DNA of 62,000 bases, from the NCBI RefSeq assembly GCF_037975245.1, contig NC_092573.1:15798265-15860264 (forward strand), in the 5' to 3' direction. Position 1 is the first letter of the stretch, and each line of letters opens with the position of its first letter. Position numbers and translations under genes: made by a program. The DNA comes from Apostichopus japonicus. Its lineage: Eukaryota; Echinodermata; Holothuroidea; Aspidochirotida; Stichopodidae. The notes under the pieces were generated by a model, which did no database searches, was not told where the DNA came from, and saw nothing but the letters and a program-made list of their open reading frames with translations. Shown piece by piece: positions 1-10,402 of this stretch.

Positions 1-493
1 TGTCAGTGGATAGTCGGGCATTGTGTACAAATGTATGCTTAAGACTACTAATATGTCAGATGTCAGTGGATAGTCGGTCATTGTGTATACGTGTATGCTT
101 AAGACTACGAATATGTCAGACGTCAGTCGATAGTCGGTCATTGTGTACACGTGTATGCTTAAGACTACGAATATGTCAGATGTCAGTGTAAAGTCGGTCA
201 TTGTGTATACGTGTATGCTTAAGACTACGAATATGTCAGATGTCAGTCGATAGTCGGTCATTGTGTACACGTGTATGCTTAAGACTACGAATATGTCAGA
301 TGTCAGTCGATAGTCGGTCATTGTGTATACGTGTATGCTTAAGACTACGAATATGTCAGATGTCAGTCGATAGTCGGGCATTGTGTATACGTGTATGCTT
401 AAGACTACGAATATGTCAGATGTCAGTCGATAGTCGGGCATTGTGTACATGTGTATGCTTAAGACTACGAATATGTCAGATGTCAGTTGTAAG
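1..493. repeat. 60-bp tandem repeat array
   Basis: Eight full head-to-tail copies of a 60-bp unit are followed by a partial ninth; each unit opens with tgtcagt and contains cattgtgta and cttaagactac. Copies differ at only a few positions (for example gtcggtca versus gtcgggca). The unit length is a multiple of three, so a reading frame stays open through the array, but the encoded peptide is simply the repeat and is not taken as a gene. The array continues off the left edge. Confidence 0.97.
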
Positions 494-654
494 TCGTGTC
501 GTCATCAGTCGGGAAAACAGGACATATAACGTTTCCATGTCTGACAGTCGGCAGTGTGGGGTGGTTCACGACTAAAACTGCACCGGTTTAGCAAATGTTA
601 CCAATGACGTAGTAAAGAATTTGCATTGTGACCAAACGAACTACGATTGTTAAC

Positions 655-830
655 AGCAAAACGTCGTTGTGTGCGCTGATCAGTCGGTTAGAATGCGTAT
701 CGGATGGGCCGATGGAGGGGGGGGGGGTAAATCCATGCAGGGGGTCTTTACGACAATCGAAACCTAAGTCATGACCGTCGAGTTGAGCTCGGTCGTGATT
801 GTTACGACAGTGCACGGTGGGTTTTAGTCA
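655..830 (+). repeat. Diverged repeat shared with 12233-12380
   Basis: This stretch contains cgttgtgtgcgctgatcag, a G-rich patch and acgacaatcgaaa followed by a gtcgtgatt block. The same ordered blocks recur near 12233-12380 within the same host gene. It is probably an old dispersed repeat. The rest of 494-907 shows nothing else recognisable. Confidence 0.55.
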
Positions 831-907
831 ACAATGATTTAAATTCAGATTCAAGTTAAATTCTTGTTTATTTTAAGAATTACTTGCACATTCCTATCTA
901 CTTGTAG

Positions 908-1071
908 GACTGTCTCTGGAATTATTCATAGAGCAGCACGAGTACGTGGGCAATATTCAGCCGTCAGCTGGCATTAGAATCCTTGTCCATCCTCATAATG
1001 TCATGCCCTTCCCAGAAGACAACGGTGTATCTGTGTCGCCGGGACAAGAGACTTCGATCGGTATAAAGCGG
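908..1071 (+). CDS. DEG/ENaC/ASIC-family sodium channel, internal exon (extracellular domain)
   Basis: First recognisable exon of a degenerin/epithelial sodium channel gene, a trimeric amiloride-sensitive cation channel of the plasma membrane. After the acceptor cttgtag the frame reads LSLELFIEQHEYVGN, then SAGIRILVHPHN, MPFPEDNG and TSIGIKR, ending at a gtgagg donor. The LxLxLFIEQxEY block, the SAG..LVH strand and the MPFPED..G segment are typical of the extracellular finger/palm region just before the 'PYxxC' motif. The exon starts with two bases completing a Gly codon and ends in phase 0, matching the exon at 1961. N-terminal exons, including TM1, were not found and may lie left of the window. 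The family assignment is strong; the subfamily cannot be given. Confidence 0.88.
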
Positions 1072-1960
1072 GTGAGGCTCCCAGTTATCTAAGCACATGA
1101 TGAATAAATGTTATTTATATTTGGAAATATGTAAATGATATTAAGTCTACCAGTGGAACCACTGGAACGGCGTTAAAGTGATTCCGTGCGATTCGACGTA
1201 GGAAATACAAACAAAATATCATTTTCATCACTATGCCTTTTCATTAGTTTGCATTGTCATAAACGATATTGTTGTACTGTATATATTAGAATTATTTTGT
1301 GCCAAGCAGGGAAAGATGAGAACCAATGGAAATAAACAGTTATGAAAATAGTTCTAAATCCGCTATAAACTTCGCAACTCCCACAGCACGAGAGGTACAA
1401 TACGTGAGTGAATTGTTCGACTAGACTAGAACTCTAGTTAGTCTGAATTTTCCTGTCTAAAATTTGGAAAATGGTACGCGAATAATTACAAGGCTTAATT
1501 CACACCACTTTTCTGTTGAATTATATATACAGGAATGTATTAAATAAACACCGTACGTCTAGGAGGGAATACCTTCGTTGCAACGAATGGATTTTGGGAA
1601 CCTCGAAGTGAAGGTTTCTATGGTTATGACCTTACTTTTCCGACCAATTCTGAGCGACTATTTACAAATAATTGCAAACCTGTTTGGGGAAAAATTCGCC
1701 ACCCGGCCTGTGGGGCGTTATGGGACAATACCCAACAGGCGCCTTTGGTCAATATATAAGGAGATCCGGGTAAATATGGTATAACAAATAACGTGTTCTC
1801 ATCTCATAATATTGAAAGAAAAAATGAGAAATTCAATAGGTCTCAGTAACATCAGAATTGTCATCGGAGCCCGGCCTGCGGACCCTCGACACATCTCATG
1901 GGCAATGTTTTTGCCGTGTTTCCTTTTTCTCAAGTTTGTTGTATCATTTCATCTTTTCAG
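1072..1960 (+). other. Intron with MITE remnant
   Basis: Intron between two phase-0 channel exons. The only recognisable content is a MITE relic at 1573-1706. The remainder is AT-rich unique sequence. Confidence 0.7.
1573..1706 (+). repeat. MITE remnant related to the 8442-9623 element
   Basis: ttcgttgcaacgaatgg, gtgaaggtttctat, ttccgaccaat and gcaaacctgtttggggaaaa occur here in the same order as at about 9100-9230, the right part of the larger MITE. No terminal repeats or target duplication remain, so it is a truncated old copy. Confidence 0.8.
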
Positions 1961-2071
1961 ATTAAAGTATCTCATATTCCACACCCTTACTCGAAGTGCA
2001 TACCAGTTGATAACCTAGAGTCAGACAATGTGTTTCTACGCCAGTTTCCTGGTATCATCTACAACAAAGAT
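1961..2071 (+). CDS. DEG/ENaC channel exon with the PYSKC motif
   Basis: A strong pyrimidine tract and acceptor (atcttttcag) precede a 111-bp phase 0-0 exon, followed by a gtaagt donor. It encodes KVSHIPHPYSKCIPVDN and a downstream FLRQFPG.IYNKD segment. The PYxxC cysteine opens the disulphide-rich thumb region in this family and directly follows the SIGIKR end of the preceding exon, so phase and domain order agree. Confidence 0.88.
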
Positions 2072-2104
2072 GTAAGTTACTTAATTAATGTAGCAACCTT
2101 ATAT

Positions 2105-2235
2105 TTCTATATAGGCTATATATATTGAATATATATATATATATATTCAATATATATATGTAAATATATATGTATATATATTCAATATATATATATATTC
2201 TATATATATATATATATATTCAATATATATATATT

Positions 2236-2271
<36 letters not shown>

Positions 2272-2340
2272 ATATAAATATTATTGATATATTTATTTAT
2301 ATATATATATTTAAATTTATATATATTTATATATATTATT
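2105..2340. repeat. AT microsatellite
   Basis: A long, imperfect (TA)n tract is broken by repeated ttcaatatat blocks. It sits in the intron between the channel exons at 1961 and 2383. Confidence 0.95.
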
Positions 2341-2382
2341 GATTGTTGTGATATATATATTTTACTCTATATACTTCTACAG

Positions 2383-2500
2383 ACATGTGAGAAGAGCTGC
2401 CTCTACCATGAGTTACTGAGTAGATGTAATTGTTCAGAACCAAGATACAGATACAACATCTCTGATGGAGATATCTGCTGGTCAAACAACGACTTTGAAA
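2383..2500 (+). CDS. DEG/ENaC channel cysteine-rich exon
   Basis: Acceptor ttctacag and donor gtaaat bound a 118-bp exon running from phase 0 to phase 1. It encodes TCEKSCLYHELLSRCNCSEP, then a Y.YN segment and ICWSNNDFE. The CxxSC(x9)CxC spacing is the hallmark of the DEG/ENaC cysteine-rich domain (disulphide-stabilised thumb). The previous exon ends in phase 0, so the two join cleanly. Confidence 0.9.
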
Positions 2501-4602
2501 GTAAATCTTCTTTGTTTATGTTAATAATTTTCTGACAAATGGACTTTCGGGGGGGGGGGGGTGGTTACGTATTGCCAGTATCATATTCACCACCAATTTA
2601 CTTATTGTTATCATGGTGTATATGTCTACATTACTCTTTATAAGAAAGGGCCCAAACACGTATACTTATGATTAAAATCAAGGCAAATAACCCCCTCTCC
2701 TTCTTCTCTTCCGAACTGACACGGAATATGACAAAACAATCCTAGTGTACGGCATATCAATATATAATATGTACGTGCGGTACAAGTTAAATTTTGAAAA
2801 TTCTTCAACATTGCTGCAAAGTTGCAAACAATGACATCATTCTGCATTTATGAGCACCCTCCAATCCACCAAAAAATAGTCACCTTCGTACTTATCACCC
2901 CCTCCCCCCGTACAAAGATGGTGCTCACGCCCCCGCCCACCCCACCCCCCCTTTTTTGAGGGGGGTCAAAAGCCACACACTTTATCCTATAACTACTGTG
3001 CTTAACGTGTTTAACAAATAAATGCATAGAGGGTTTGTCAATGGACTTATTTCTTTTCTCCTCGGTAAGATGTCTGCACTGCTCTTATATCCAGTTTTTA
3101 AGACGATCAGCAATGAGAATTAGTGATAAAATCATCCATGATAATTTGGTTGTTCGTGGTTGGGAATGTAATTCCATTCGATGTACTTTAGATTGACAGT
3201 CCGCAAACTATGTGAAGGGACCAAAATGTGGGTCGCGAATAAAGTTTGGTGGGTCCCGGATTTTTCCAGACGTCAAAAATGTATTTACAGTTTCAGAACT
3301 TCCTGACGGAGATCGATGTGCTCACATTAATATTCAGAGTCCAAAGTATGCTTTCATGTAGTCTGATAATCGATTCTGAGAGGTGGGGTGTCGGAGTCTG
3401 GTTCTATGCGGCTCAGTCTTCATTGAAGAGCCTCTGTACTCGTGGGCCTAATATAGATTTCGCACCGCCGCTGAAGAAGATGATGATGACGATGCCGGCG
3501 CAGTTGTCAGTGAGAACTCATTGATACTGAAAGACGACATTGAATGATATTAAACCAATCTTATGGTGGCTATCGCTCATTGCTTCCTACCCTGTGTGAA
3601 CAGGATGTCTCGAAGTAAACGGAGAGACAAATTCAGACACTATTTCTCCATTTATAGATACCACATCCGTTTATTTAAAACGATGCCTCCTCAATATGTG
3701 TTGACAATGGGTGTGTATATATAAATGTGGACAGCTACGTTAATGAGGAGACGCGCAATAACACGTGTCTACGGACCCCTTATCACTACGACCTGACCTG
3801 AAAAGGTTAAATAATATGTTAGGTATCACATTGGAGCATGTCTATGGTATGTAAAAGACCCAATTAATCGAAAACCCGGTTTATCGGTTAATAATCAAGG
3901 TTTATAAGTCTAGAATCCATGTTAATCTGTCCAGATTCCAGGTTTATCTCCGAGCCGATAAAACAGGAATCTCGACTGGTTAACCTCGATTCTCGAATAA
4001 AACTTTGAATATCAACCGAAAATCAAAGATATTCAATTTATAATCAAGATTTATCAAAGAAATTCAGATAATCTTGGATTATCAACTGAAAATCCAGGTT
4101 TATCGGCAACATTGACCGAGAATCTTTGATTGAAGACGATAAACCTGTTTTTTGAAATGATAATCCTGGATTGTCAATAATAAAACCGGATTATCGGTCA
4201 AAAAGCCTGGATTGTCGAGAAAAAGGTTGTTTATTGGCTACAATCCAGGACCTGGATTTTCGACTGATTAACCTGGATTATCAACAGGTTTACGATTTAT
4301 GCGCATTTGGCTCGCCATAAACGTCACATGACTCCCTCATGGATTGGAGTAGCTTGGAGTAGATTCGATATTATAATATTATGATGATGTTGTCACGATT
4401 GGCACATTATACAGAATATAAAATACTTATCTTACGTGTTGTGGAGGTTTATCTTAGTGATATTGTTGAGGGCAGGGGAAATGCTTACCACATTTCCATC
4501 CCGTTCACTAAAATATACGTCCGGACTGGGGTAGGTTGAATTTGGAAAGATAAAATTTATTATGAAAACCCAAACTGGTTCTATGGTTCTATTATTTCGT
4601 AG
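2501..4602 (+). other. Intron, mostly unique sequence
   Basis: Intron between the cysteine-rich exon and the exon at 4603. It contains G- and C-homopolymer runs (about 2549 and 2902-2960) and the degenerate repeat at 3870-4300. No coding signal was seen, although a short reading frame at 3246-3524 is present. Confidence 0.6.
3870..4300 (+). repeat. Degenerate short-period repeat (aacctggattatc-like)
   Basis: About 430 bp is built almost entirely from variants of the words cctggattatc, aggtttatc, gataaacctg and atcaaccgaaaatc in both orientations. The spacing is irregular, roughly 18-25 bp. No fixed unit survives. It resembles a heavily diverged minisatellite. Confidence 0.7.
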
Positions 4603-4684
4603 ATAAGTGTATTGAAGATATAGAAAACCAATATGTCAACGGAGATCTCAGGAACGTTGCCTCCACTTGTAACTCACCGTGCAC
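4603..4684 (+). CDS. DEG/ENaC channel exon (thumb/wrist cysteines)
   Basis: After the acceptor ttatttcgtag, two bases complete the codon left open at 2500. The frame then reads KCIEDIENQYVNGDL and VASTCNSPCT up to a canonical gtaagt donor. The paired cysteines ending in C..PC match the family segment that precedes the 'Y..S.S...P' strand. Phase (1 in, 2 out) is consistent with the exon at 2383. The exon is 82 bp, too short to be found by reading-frame length alone. Confidence 0.8.
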
Positions 4685-6229
4685 GTAAGTATTCTGTAAA
4701 ATGGAGTCAACGAAGTAAAGGTTAAACCAGGGGCTTTGATTATGAATTGACAAACAGAGGGGCGATTCCAAAAAGGGAACTTAATACTTATGCACCTACG
4801 TGGTAATATTATACTATATCAGAGAGCAACTGCAGGCATTGAGAAAGGAAGGGGTGGACTTGGGGTTGTTGAAGAGGAACCAATTATGGGGATCGGGGGG
4901 GGGGGATCTCACAAAGAATGAAATTAAATATTGTGCCAATAAACAGTTTAGATTTCTTGTGTGAGTTCGAAACTCGGGGTGGGGTGGGGGCTATACCCTC
5001 TTGGGTTGAAAACATATTACAGGTCATAATTTTTCAAGTTTAGTGAAAATTTTGAGATACCTTTACGTATAAAAGAGTCGAAATTTCTAGACAAATTGTG
5101 AAAAATGCATATTCTAAAGTTTACACCAGTTGGTCGGAAAGTTGAAAAAAAAGAGCTGAGAATTTTGGTATAATCAAACTGTGTAGAAATATGAAGATAA
5201 CAAATCGGGATTTCTATATAACAAGTCGCAGTCGAAAGTTCGTAAAGATTAGAAAGTCGGTGATAAACAGTTGACATTTCCAAGTTCCCATTTTGGCCAA
5301 TCTACAAAATTAACATTCTTCTGAGCAATACGTCCAACCTCGACGGGTATGCTGCCCACACCCTTATCGCTTTTGAGTCCTATACACTACTGCTCTAGCA
5401 GTCTGGACTCAACTGAACACATGGAGTGACAAGCAAAAGAAAAATATCATAAAAATATGAAGGTATGCTCTTTACCAGTTTTTGTCCCAAACCGTCATAA
5501 AAACAAGCATTTCATGAAGTCTGTTTCCGTTTATGTTTTAGGTTTGGGAAGTTTGATCCTCTGTTCGTCTGAACTAAATCACGTTCTTGTGGATAAAGAA
5601 TATCTGAATTGACGTAGCTTCATGAAAATGTGCAGAGTTTGTTGACATTCCGCTCTCTCGCAAAGTGCGGTAATTTGTCATTTAATTTTGCCCGATAAGC
5701 GACTCTGTGTTGGTATCAATGGATAGAGGATAGGAGCAAAGTGACGATTTTTATAGGAGGGTCAAAGTTGAAAATTTCCATATTTTTCACAAATAGCAAA
5801 AGTTGGGTACAGATATGAAACAATGCAAAAATTGACTTATCGGAAATCGTGTCAATAAATCAGAATTCTTTATTTTAGTTACCTAATAGATACTATTATC
5901 AGAGGGTCACACAGTGAGCGGGAAGGGTGCAAGCCCCCCCCCCCCCCGCCCCCCCCCCCACAGTATGTTAACAAAACAAGGCCCTACCGTAAATGATAAC
6001 AGTGGATGTTTCGCTTGGATTTGATTATAAAGTCGAAGAACTTTTGTTTAAAAAATTAAGGGAATACATTTCAAATTTCAATCAATGATTTCTCTTTTTT
6101 ACGTGTTATTGTGTCGAAAAATGCTACAAGAAAACAAATGTTATCTGATGAGGCCCCAGCAGCCGGGCGCTTCGTCCTAGACCCACAGCAGGGTCTAGGA
6201 CCCTGGTGTGGGTCATATAGACCCACATC
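4685..6229 (+). other. Intron; one channel exon still missing between here and 10323
   Basis: Noncoding as far as can be seen, with C and G homopolymers near 4894 and 5935-5958. Phase bookkeeping requires at least one further exon (entering in phase 2, leaving in phase 0) between 4684 and 10323, but I could not place it with confidence. Confidence 0.5.
6174..6201. other. Perfect 11-bp hairpin
   Basis: gtcctagaccc at 6174-6184 is the exact reverse complement of gggtctaggac at 6191-6201, separated by 6 bases. It lies just outside the left end of the MITE that starts at 6230. Confidence 0.8.
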
Positions 6230-6560
6230 CATAGGCGTACGGGACCATTTCAGTTTGGGGGGCAGAACTTTTTGTGCCCGAAAGTTCCCGTGACACTATC
6301 TAAGCGGAGCGCCACCATCGGTTGGCGCGTAGCGTACAAGAAAATTTTTGGCACACAATGCCTCTCAGATTGCCGGAAACGGCACTTCTGAGGCCTTGCA
6401 AGTTGCATCTAAACATTCTTTATTTTATAATCTCACGTTTTAGAAATTTACACTTCCCCAAAAATTTGGTAAATTAGAAGAAGAAAAAATGGTAACATCA
6501 CTTTGAAGGGGAAAAATGGGACAGTGTATTTTTTAAGCTCCTATTTAGTTACTTTATTTA

Positions 6561-6815
6561 GGCGGAGTGTATAGCCTAGTGGTTAGCGCCGGCGTCTCCC
6601 AGTCATGAGATCCCCGGTTCGATTCCCCGCCGACAGCAAGGTGTGTCGTCTGGCAAGGGTGTTGTTCAATAACAACTTCCCGACATGGACGTTAAATGGA
6701 TGTGTGCCGAGAGATTGGCTTCGGTCAGCTTGCGAGTCTATAAGCCTTCATGGCTTCTTTCGCGAGTTCCTGCTTGCGGGAAGATCACATATACATACAT
6801 ACATACATTATTTTA
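6561..6815 (+). mobile_element. tRNA-derived SINE
   Basis: The 5' part looks like a tRNA gene: box A tagcctagtgg (6572-6582) and a perfect box B ggttcgattcc (6616-6626), the internal RNA polymerase III promoter. A non-tRNA body of about 150 bp and a short (acat)n tail follow. No cloverleaf acceptor or CCA-type end is expected, so it is a SINE and not a functional tRNA. The SINE family was not identified. Confidence 0.8.
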
Positions 6816-7041
6816 ACACAGTACTCAGCTACCTCCAGAAAAAACATACATTGTTCAACGACACGTAGGCGGGATAATGTCGCTGTGTCGGGTGAGACTG
6901 CAATTTGTCTCACAAAAAAGTATAAAATATAACAAAGAATATGATAAACCCGTACTTCTAGGCTTGTAGGCACTCCCCCCGCCCACCATCCACGAAAAAG
7001 AAAATGTTTCTTATATACACTCATGTTGGGGATGTCCAGGT

Positions 7042-7689
7042 CAAGGGCGGCGGAAGCACTTTTAATCTGGGGGGCACCGACATCAAAGGGCACTTTGCAG
7101 AAATGCGATTAGACTGATGCAGCCCTATATTTAGTACCCTTTATAACTCTTATTGTATTATCTTATTTGTGTATACACATCACTCCATCAACGCCCCACC
7201 CCCCCCCCCCCCAAAGGAAAATATGCATACTAGCACTGCAATATTCAATACGCAAATTGGGAAACAAGGAACAAGCTTTCTCTTGAGACAAAATGAGGTG
7301 AAATCATGCTAGTTGCTAATGTAGGAATCTTCCGAATTAGAGTTTTTTTCTTGTTAATATCTTAACCAATTTTTTCCATTCGAAATAGCTTTGGGTTTGA
7401 CCAACAGAAATTCATTAAAAGTCACGGGCTTAGCCAGGATTTGCAAAGTTGTATGCACGACTATCTGAGCGGAGCGCCACCATCGGTTGGCGCGGAGCGT
7501 ACTATAAAATTTTTGGTTTTACAAACCCCTCAGATGGCAGGAAACGGCCCTTCCCGAGTGTTCATTCTGGTTACCTGGCCTCTTGCTAACTTGAGGCACC
7601 TCAATTTTTATGTAGAAAAAAGGCACTTTTTTAACCAGAGGAAAACTGGGGGGAACGTGCCCCCTGTGCCCCCGGTTCTGCCGCCCTTG
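7042..7689. mobile_element. MITE with GGGCGGCGGAA termini (hAT-like)
   Basis: The left end caagggcggcggaa and right end ttctgccgcccttg are inverted repeats. The flanks gtccaggt (7034-7041) and gtccaagt (7690-7697) are an 8-bp duplication with one mismatch. Internal sequence, including ttgcagaaatgcgattag and cctttataactcttattg, recurs at 18904-19100. The shared palindrome lies at 7468-7500. It is nested inside the 6230-8077 element. Confidence 0.78.
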
Positions 7690-7886
7690 GTCCAAGTATA
7701 CAATTGACTAGTTAGAAAAAAAATTGATCGTGCAAAAAGCGTGGTAGCCCAAATGAACTGCGCTTACGGTGGTGTTACACGGAAATATTCGGGCATCATG
7801 ATGCTACATAAAGAAAATCATGGAATTGTCGGGCAAAAATTTGAAAAAGATTCGGGCAAGCTACTGCTTATTTATATATATATATT

Positions 7887-8027
7887 TCCAGATGACAAGA
7901 AATTCGGGCAAAAGTCCTGAAAAATTCGGGCAGCCTAAACATAAATATATATATTATTTTTTTTCCCCTCTTAGGCTGCCCGAATTTTTCAGGACTTTTG
8001 CCCGAATTTCTTGTCCTCTGGAAATTT
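7887..8027. repeat. Long near-perfect hairpin
   Basis: About 54 bp from ttccagatgacaagaaattc to attcgggcagcctaa is repeated in inverse complement after a loop of about 32 bases, with only one or two mismatches. It sits just inside the right terminus of the 6230-8077 element. Confidence 0.9.
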
Positions 8028-8077
8028 GGGGGGGCAGTCTGCCCCCTGCCCCCCCCCCCCCGCCTCGTACGCCTATG

Positions 8078-8441
8078 CCCACATCATGTAGTAATGAAGT
8101 TCATGCAGTATAAGTCCTCTTTCTGATATGTATTTCATCGCTTGAACTGCGCTTCTATATAGAATATAATATATGGTAGCTTCCTTCTCTTTACACAAGT
8201 ATAATCTATAGTACGTTCACCCATGCTGATGACCTTACTTTTATGATTCTGACGAATGATTAAAAAAGTAAAGACTTCTTCTTTTGTCCCTTTTTCTTTC
8301 TGCTTAGAGAAACGTCCTACGAACCAACAGTTAGCGCATCCGTTTGGCCTAACCAGTACCATAGGGTAGGTGCTGAATCCAGTGTCTCGCTTATATATAG
8401 TTATACGAATTAATTATAACATCGATGCGTGGGATAAACTC
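8078..8441. other. Intron sequence between two MITEs
   Basis: No gene or repeat could be recognised in this stretch. A minus-strand open frame exists but has no family features. Confidence 0.4.
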
Positions 8442-9623
8442 ATCATAGGCGTAGGAGGAGGGGGGCGGGGGCGAATATTTTTCCCCAAACAGGTTTGCAA
8501 TTGCGTGGTTTTCAGCCAATCAGATTGCTCGTGACGTCAGCATCAATAATGGGCATGGCTTCGAAGTTCGTAGACATGCACTGAGTTACACACTGACACT
8601 TAATTAAATCTAGTTACGGGGTTTCCCCATCAAACGCCCTTACTTTATTTTTAATGCTTGAATCACATGTTGACCTTACTTATGATACATACGCTACATT
8701 CTATTGGGTTCGTGTTTACGTTATTCATGATTTGTGAGCCTTTCTACTACAGTCGGAATTCGTTTCATGGAATGGGTAGGCCTACACTAAAATCAACTTC
8801 ACGAGTCTTGAATGAATAGGCCTATACGCAAACAGTTTAGTGTACAGTATGATATTTTCCGTCACTGCACTGTGTACACAGTTGACAGTTATAATACATA
8901 TAGTCCACCAGCGCATGTGTGATGTACCATGTACGAACATTTCACTGTGCGATGTTATCGATTAATGCATGCCTTCACATAAAACTTCGATCAAAGTAGA
9001 TGATCATACCATACTAGTGAGCCCAATATGTCTAAACCAATTCCAAACACATCTACATACATAAACGAAAAGCTTCGGGTAATTTTGAACGGGCATATTT
9101 TCGTTGCAACGAATGGATGCAGACACCTTGGTTACCTGGAAGTGAAGGTTTCTATCGTGATGACGTAACATTTCCGACCAATCATGGGCGCCTATTTACA
9201 CGCAATTGCAAACCTGTTTGGGGAAAATAAATTCGCGGCCGGGGGAATGCAGCCCCCTCCCCCCCCCCCCTCCCACCCAACCCAAAATGTTTGTGAAAAT
9301 TTGGGCAATATGATGAGAAATTTTCGGGCACCGACTGAAAGAAATATAATTTGCAATGTGTTTTACAATGGTGAAACTGATATTATCATTAACATTATTA
9401 TTGTAACGACTTCCCCAATAATTCTAACTTATATGGAAGGGTAATAACACGGCAAATAATTGTATGTAATTGGAATGCGATATGATAACCGATGCATACC
9501 TATATGATATGCACATTAACATGTTGAAGGTGTTTAACATGTTGAAAAATTTGTTTATATTTTTAGGGCAAGTCGTTACAGACCCCCCCCCCCCCAATCA
9601 AATTGGGCACCTATGCCTATGAT
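8442..9623. mobile_element. MITE with ATCATAGGCGTAGG-type termini
   Basis: The left end atcataggcgtagg is mirrored by cctatgcctatgat at the right end. The octamer actcatca occurs at 8438-8445 and 9624-9631, giving a likely 8-bp duplication although the exact border is ambiguous by a few bases. Just inside lie a second pair of inverted repeats, ttccccaaacaggtttgcaa near 8480 and ttgcaaacctgtttggggaa near 9210. No transposase is present. Confidence 0.75.
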
Positions 9624-10322
9624 ACTCATCACTCATTCGTGCAGTGTGCTCTACTTGATGTTGGCGTCGAGTTCGTTTCACTTCTGTCCCTTCTTAATTG
9701 CTTCCTTTCTGAACAGTAGGCTACACTAACTTTCTTTCAGAAGGGACCGTTCCATAAAGGTATACATTTCTGTCACTTACACTGCTCAGACGTGGGGATT
9801 ATGAAGACGCCTGACGAGAGGGGGGGGGGGGGTCATGGAGCTACAGCCATAGCGACGTGGTCCATATAGAGCGTCCAGATAAATATGGGATGGAGAATAA
9901 TGTATCCACTACCTCAAAATACTAAGAAGAAATAAAGACTTTAAAAAGTGATTCGGTGGCATAGATGGCACAGGGGGCTTTTTATTTGCGCATTGTAATG
10001 ATAGGATGACAGTACTATTCCTGTATTATCCGTATAGGATGCAGCATTGATGTCTTTCATGGTACTTTAATGCTCTCATTTATCACATAAATTTAGACTA
10101 AGTAACCCTCTCCCTCTTTACCCACCTCTCCACCCACTTCCACCTCTCTCTCCACCTCCACCTACACCTCTCTCTCTCTCTTTGCGACGTGACAAAATAT
10201 GATAGTATTTGTTGTTTATATTTCAGATAGTGATCATAATATATGTTATTTGTCTGGTTCTTGCATTATGTATATCTTTACTAATATTACATTATGACAT
10301 GTTGTCTATTTTTACTGTACAG
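9624..10322 (+). other. Intron sequence
   Basis: Contains a poly-G run near 9820, a CT-rich tract at about 10130-10185 and the pyrimidine-rich run-up to the next exon. No coding signal was recognised. Confidence 0.45.
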
Positions 10323-10402
10323 GACACTGTGGTAGAAACTATGCTTAAAACCGACACATTGTCACATCTGTGTGAAGACGATGATTATGATTCATTCATT
10401 CA
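10323..10402 (+). CDS. DEG/ENaC channel exon (before TM2)
   Basis: Acceptor tttttactgtacag and donor gtaagt bound an 80-bp exon that starts in phase 0 and ends with two bases (ca) of a split Gln codon. It encodes DTVVETMLKTDTLSHLC and DYDSFIQ. Its identity rests mainly on the following exon, which completes the split codon and gives FIQNNFAKVLVFFNELNY, a typical channel palm strand. Acidic residues cluster in the middle. Confidence 0.72.

Larger units (their letters stand above)
6230..8077. mobile_element. hAT-like non-autonomous transposon, composite, with 8-bp TSD
   Basis: Terminal inverted repeats CATAGGCGTACG (left) and CGTACGCCTATG (right) are flanked by the identical 8-bp duplication cccacatc at 6222-6229 and 8078-8085. 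An 8-bp duplication is the hallmark of hAT superfamily insertion. No transposase is encoded, so mobilisation would need an enzyme in trans. It contains a SINE, another MITE (7042-7689), a long hairpin (7887-8027) and the shared palindrome at 6302-6335. It lies in an intron of the channel gene. Confidence 0.85.

Noticed and set aside
1-493. CRISPR-like array
   Set aside because: The repeats are contiguous with no unique spacers and the DNA is eukaryotic; it is a minisatellite.
6-575. Open reading frames encoding a repetitive Ser/Arg/Cys-rich peptide
   Set aside because: They follow from a 60-bp tandem repeat with a unit divisible by three. No start context, domain or non-repetitive part supports a gene.
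5017-5283. 88-codon minus-strand frame as a gene
   Set aside because: AT-rich intron of the channel gene; no family similarity recognised and no splice or start support.
6561-6632. Functional tRNA gene
   Set aside because: Boxes A and B are present, but the sequence continues into a SINE body with a simple-repeat tail and I could not form a proper acceptor stem.
9743-9761. 19-bp microexon (aagggaccgttccataaag) to fill the missing channel exon
   Set aside because: Phase would fit, but the encoded residues do not resemble the expected family segment and the donor (gtatac) is weak.
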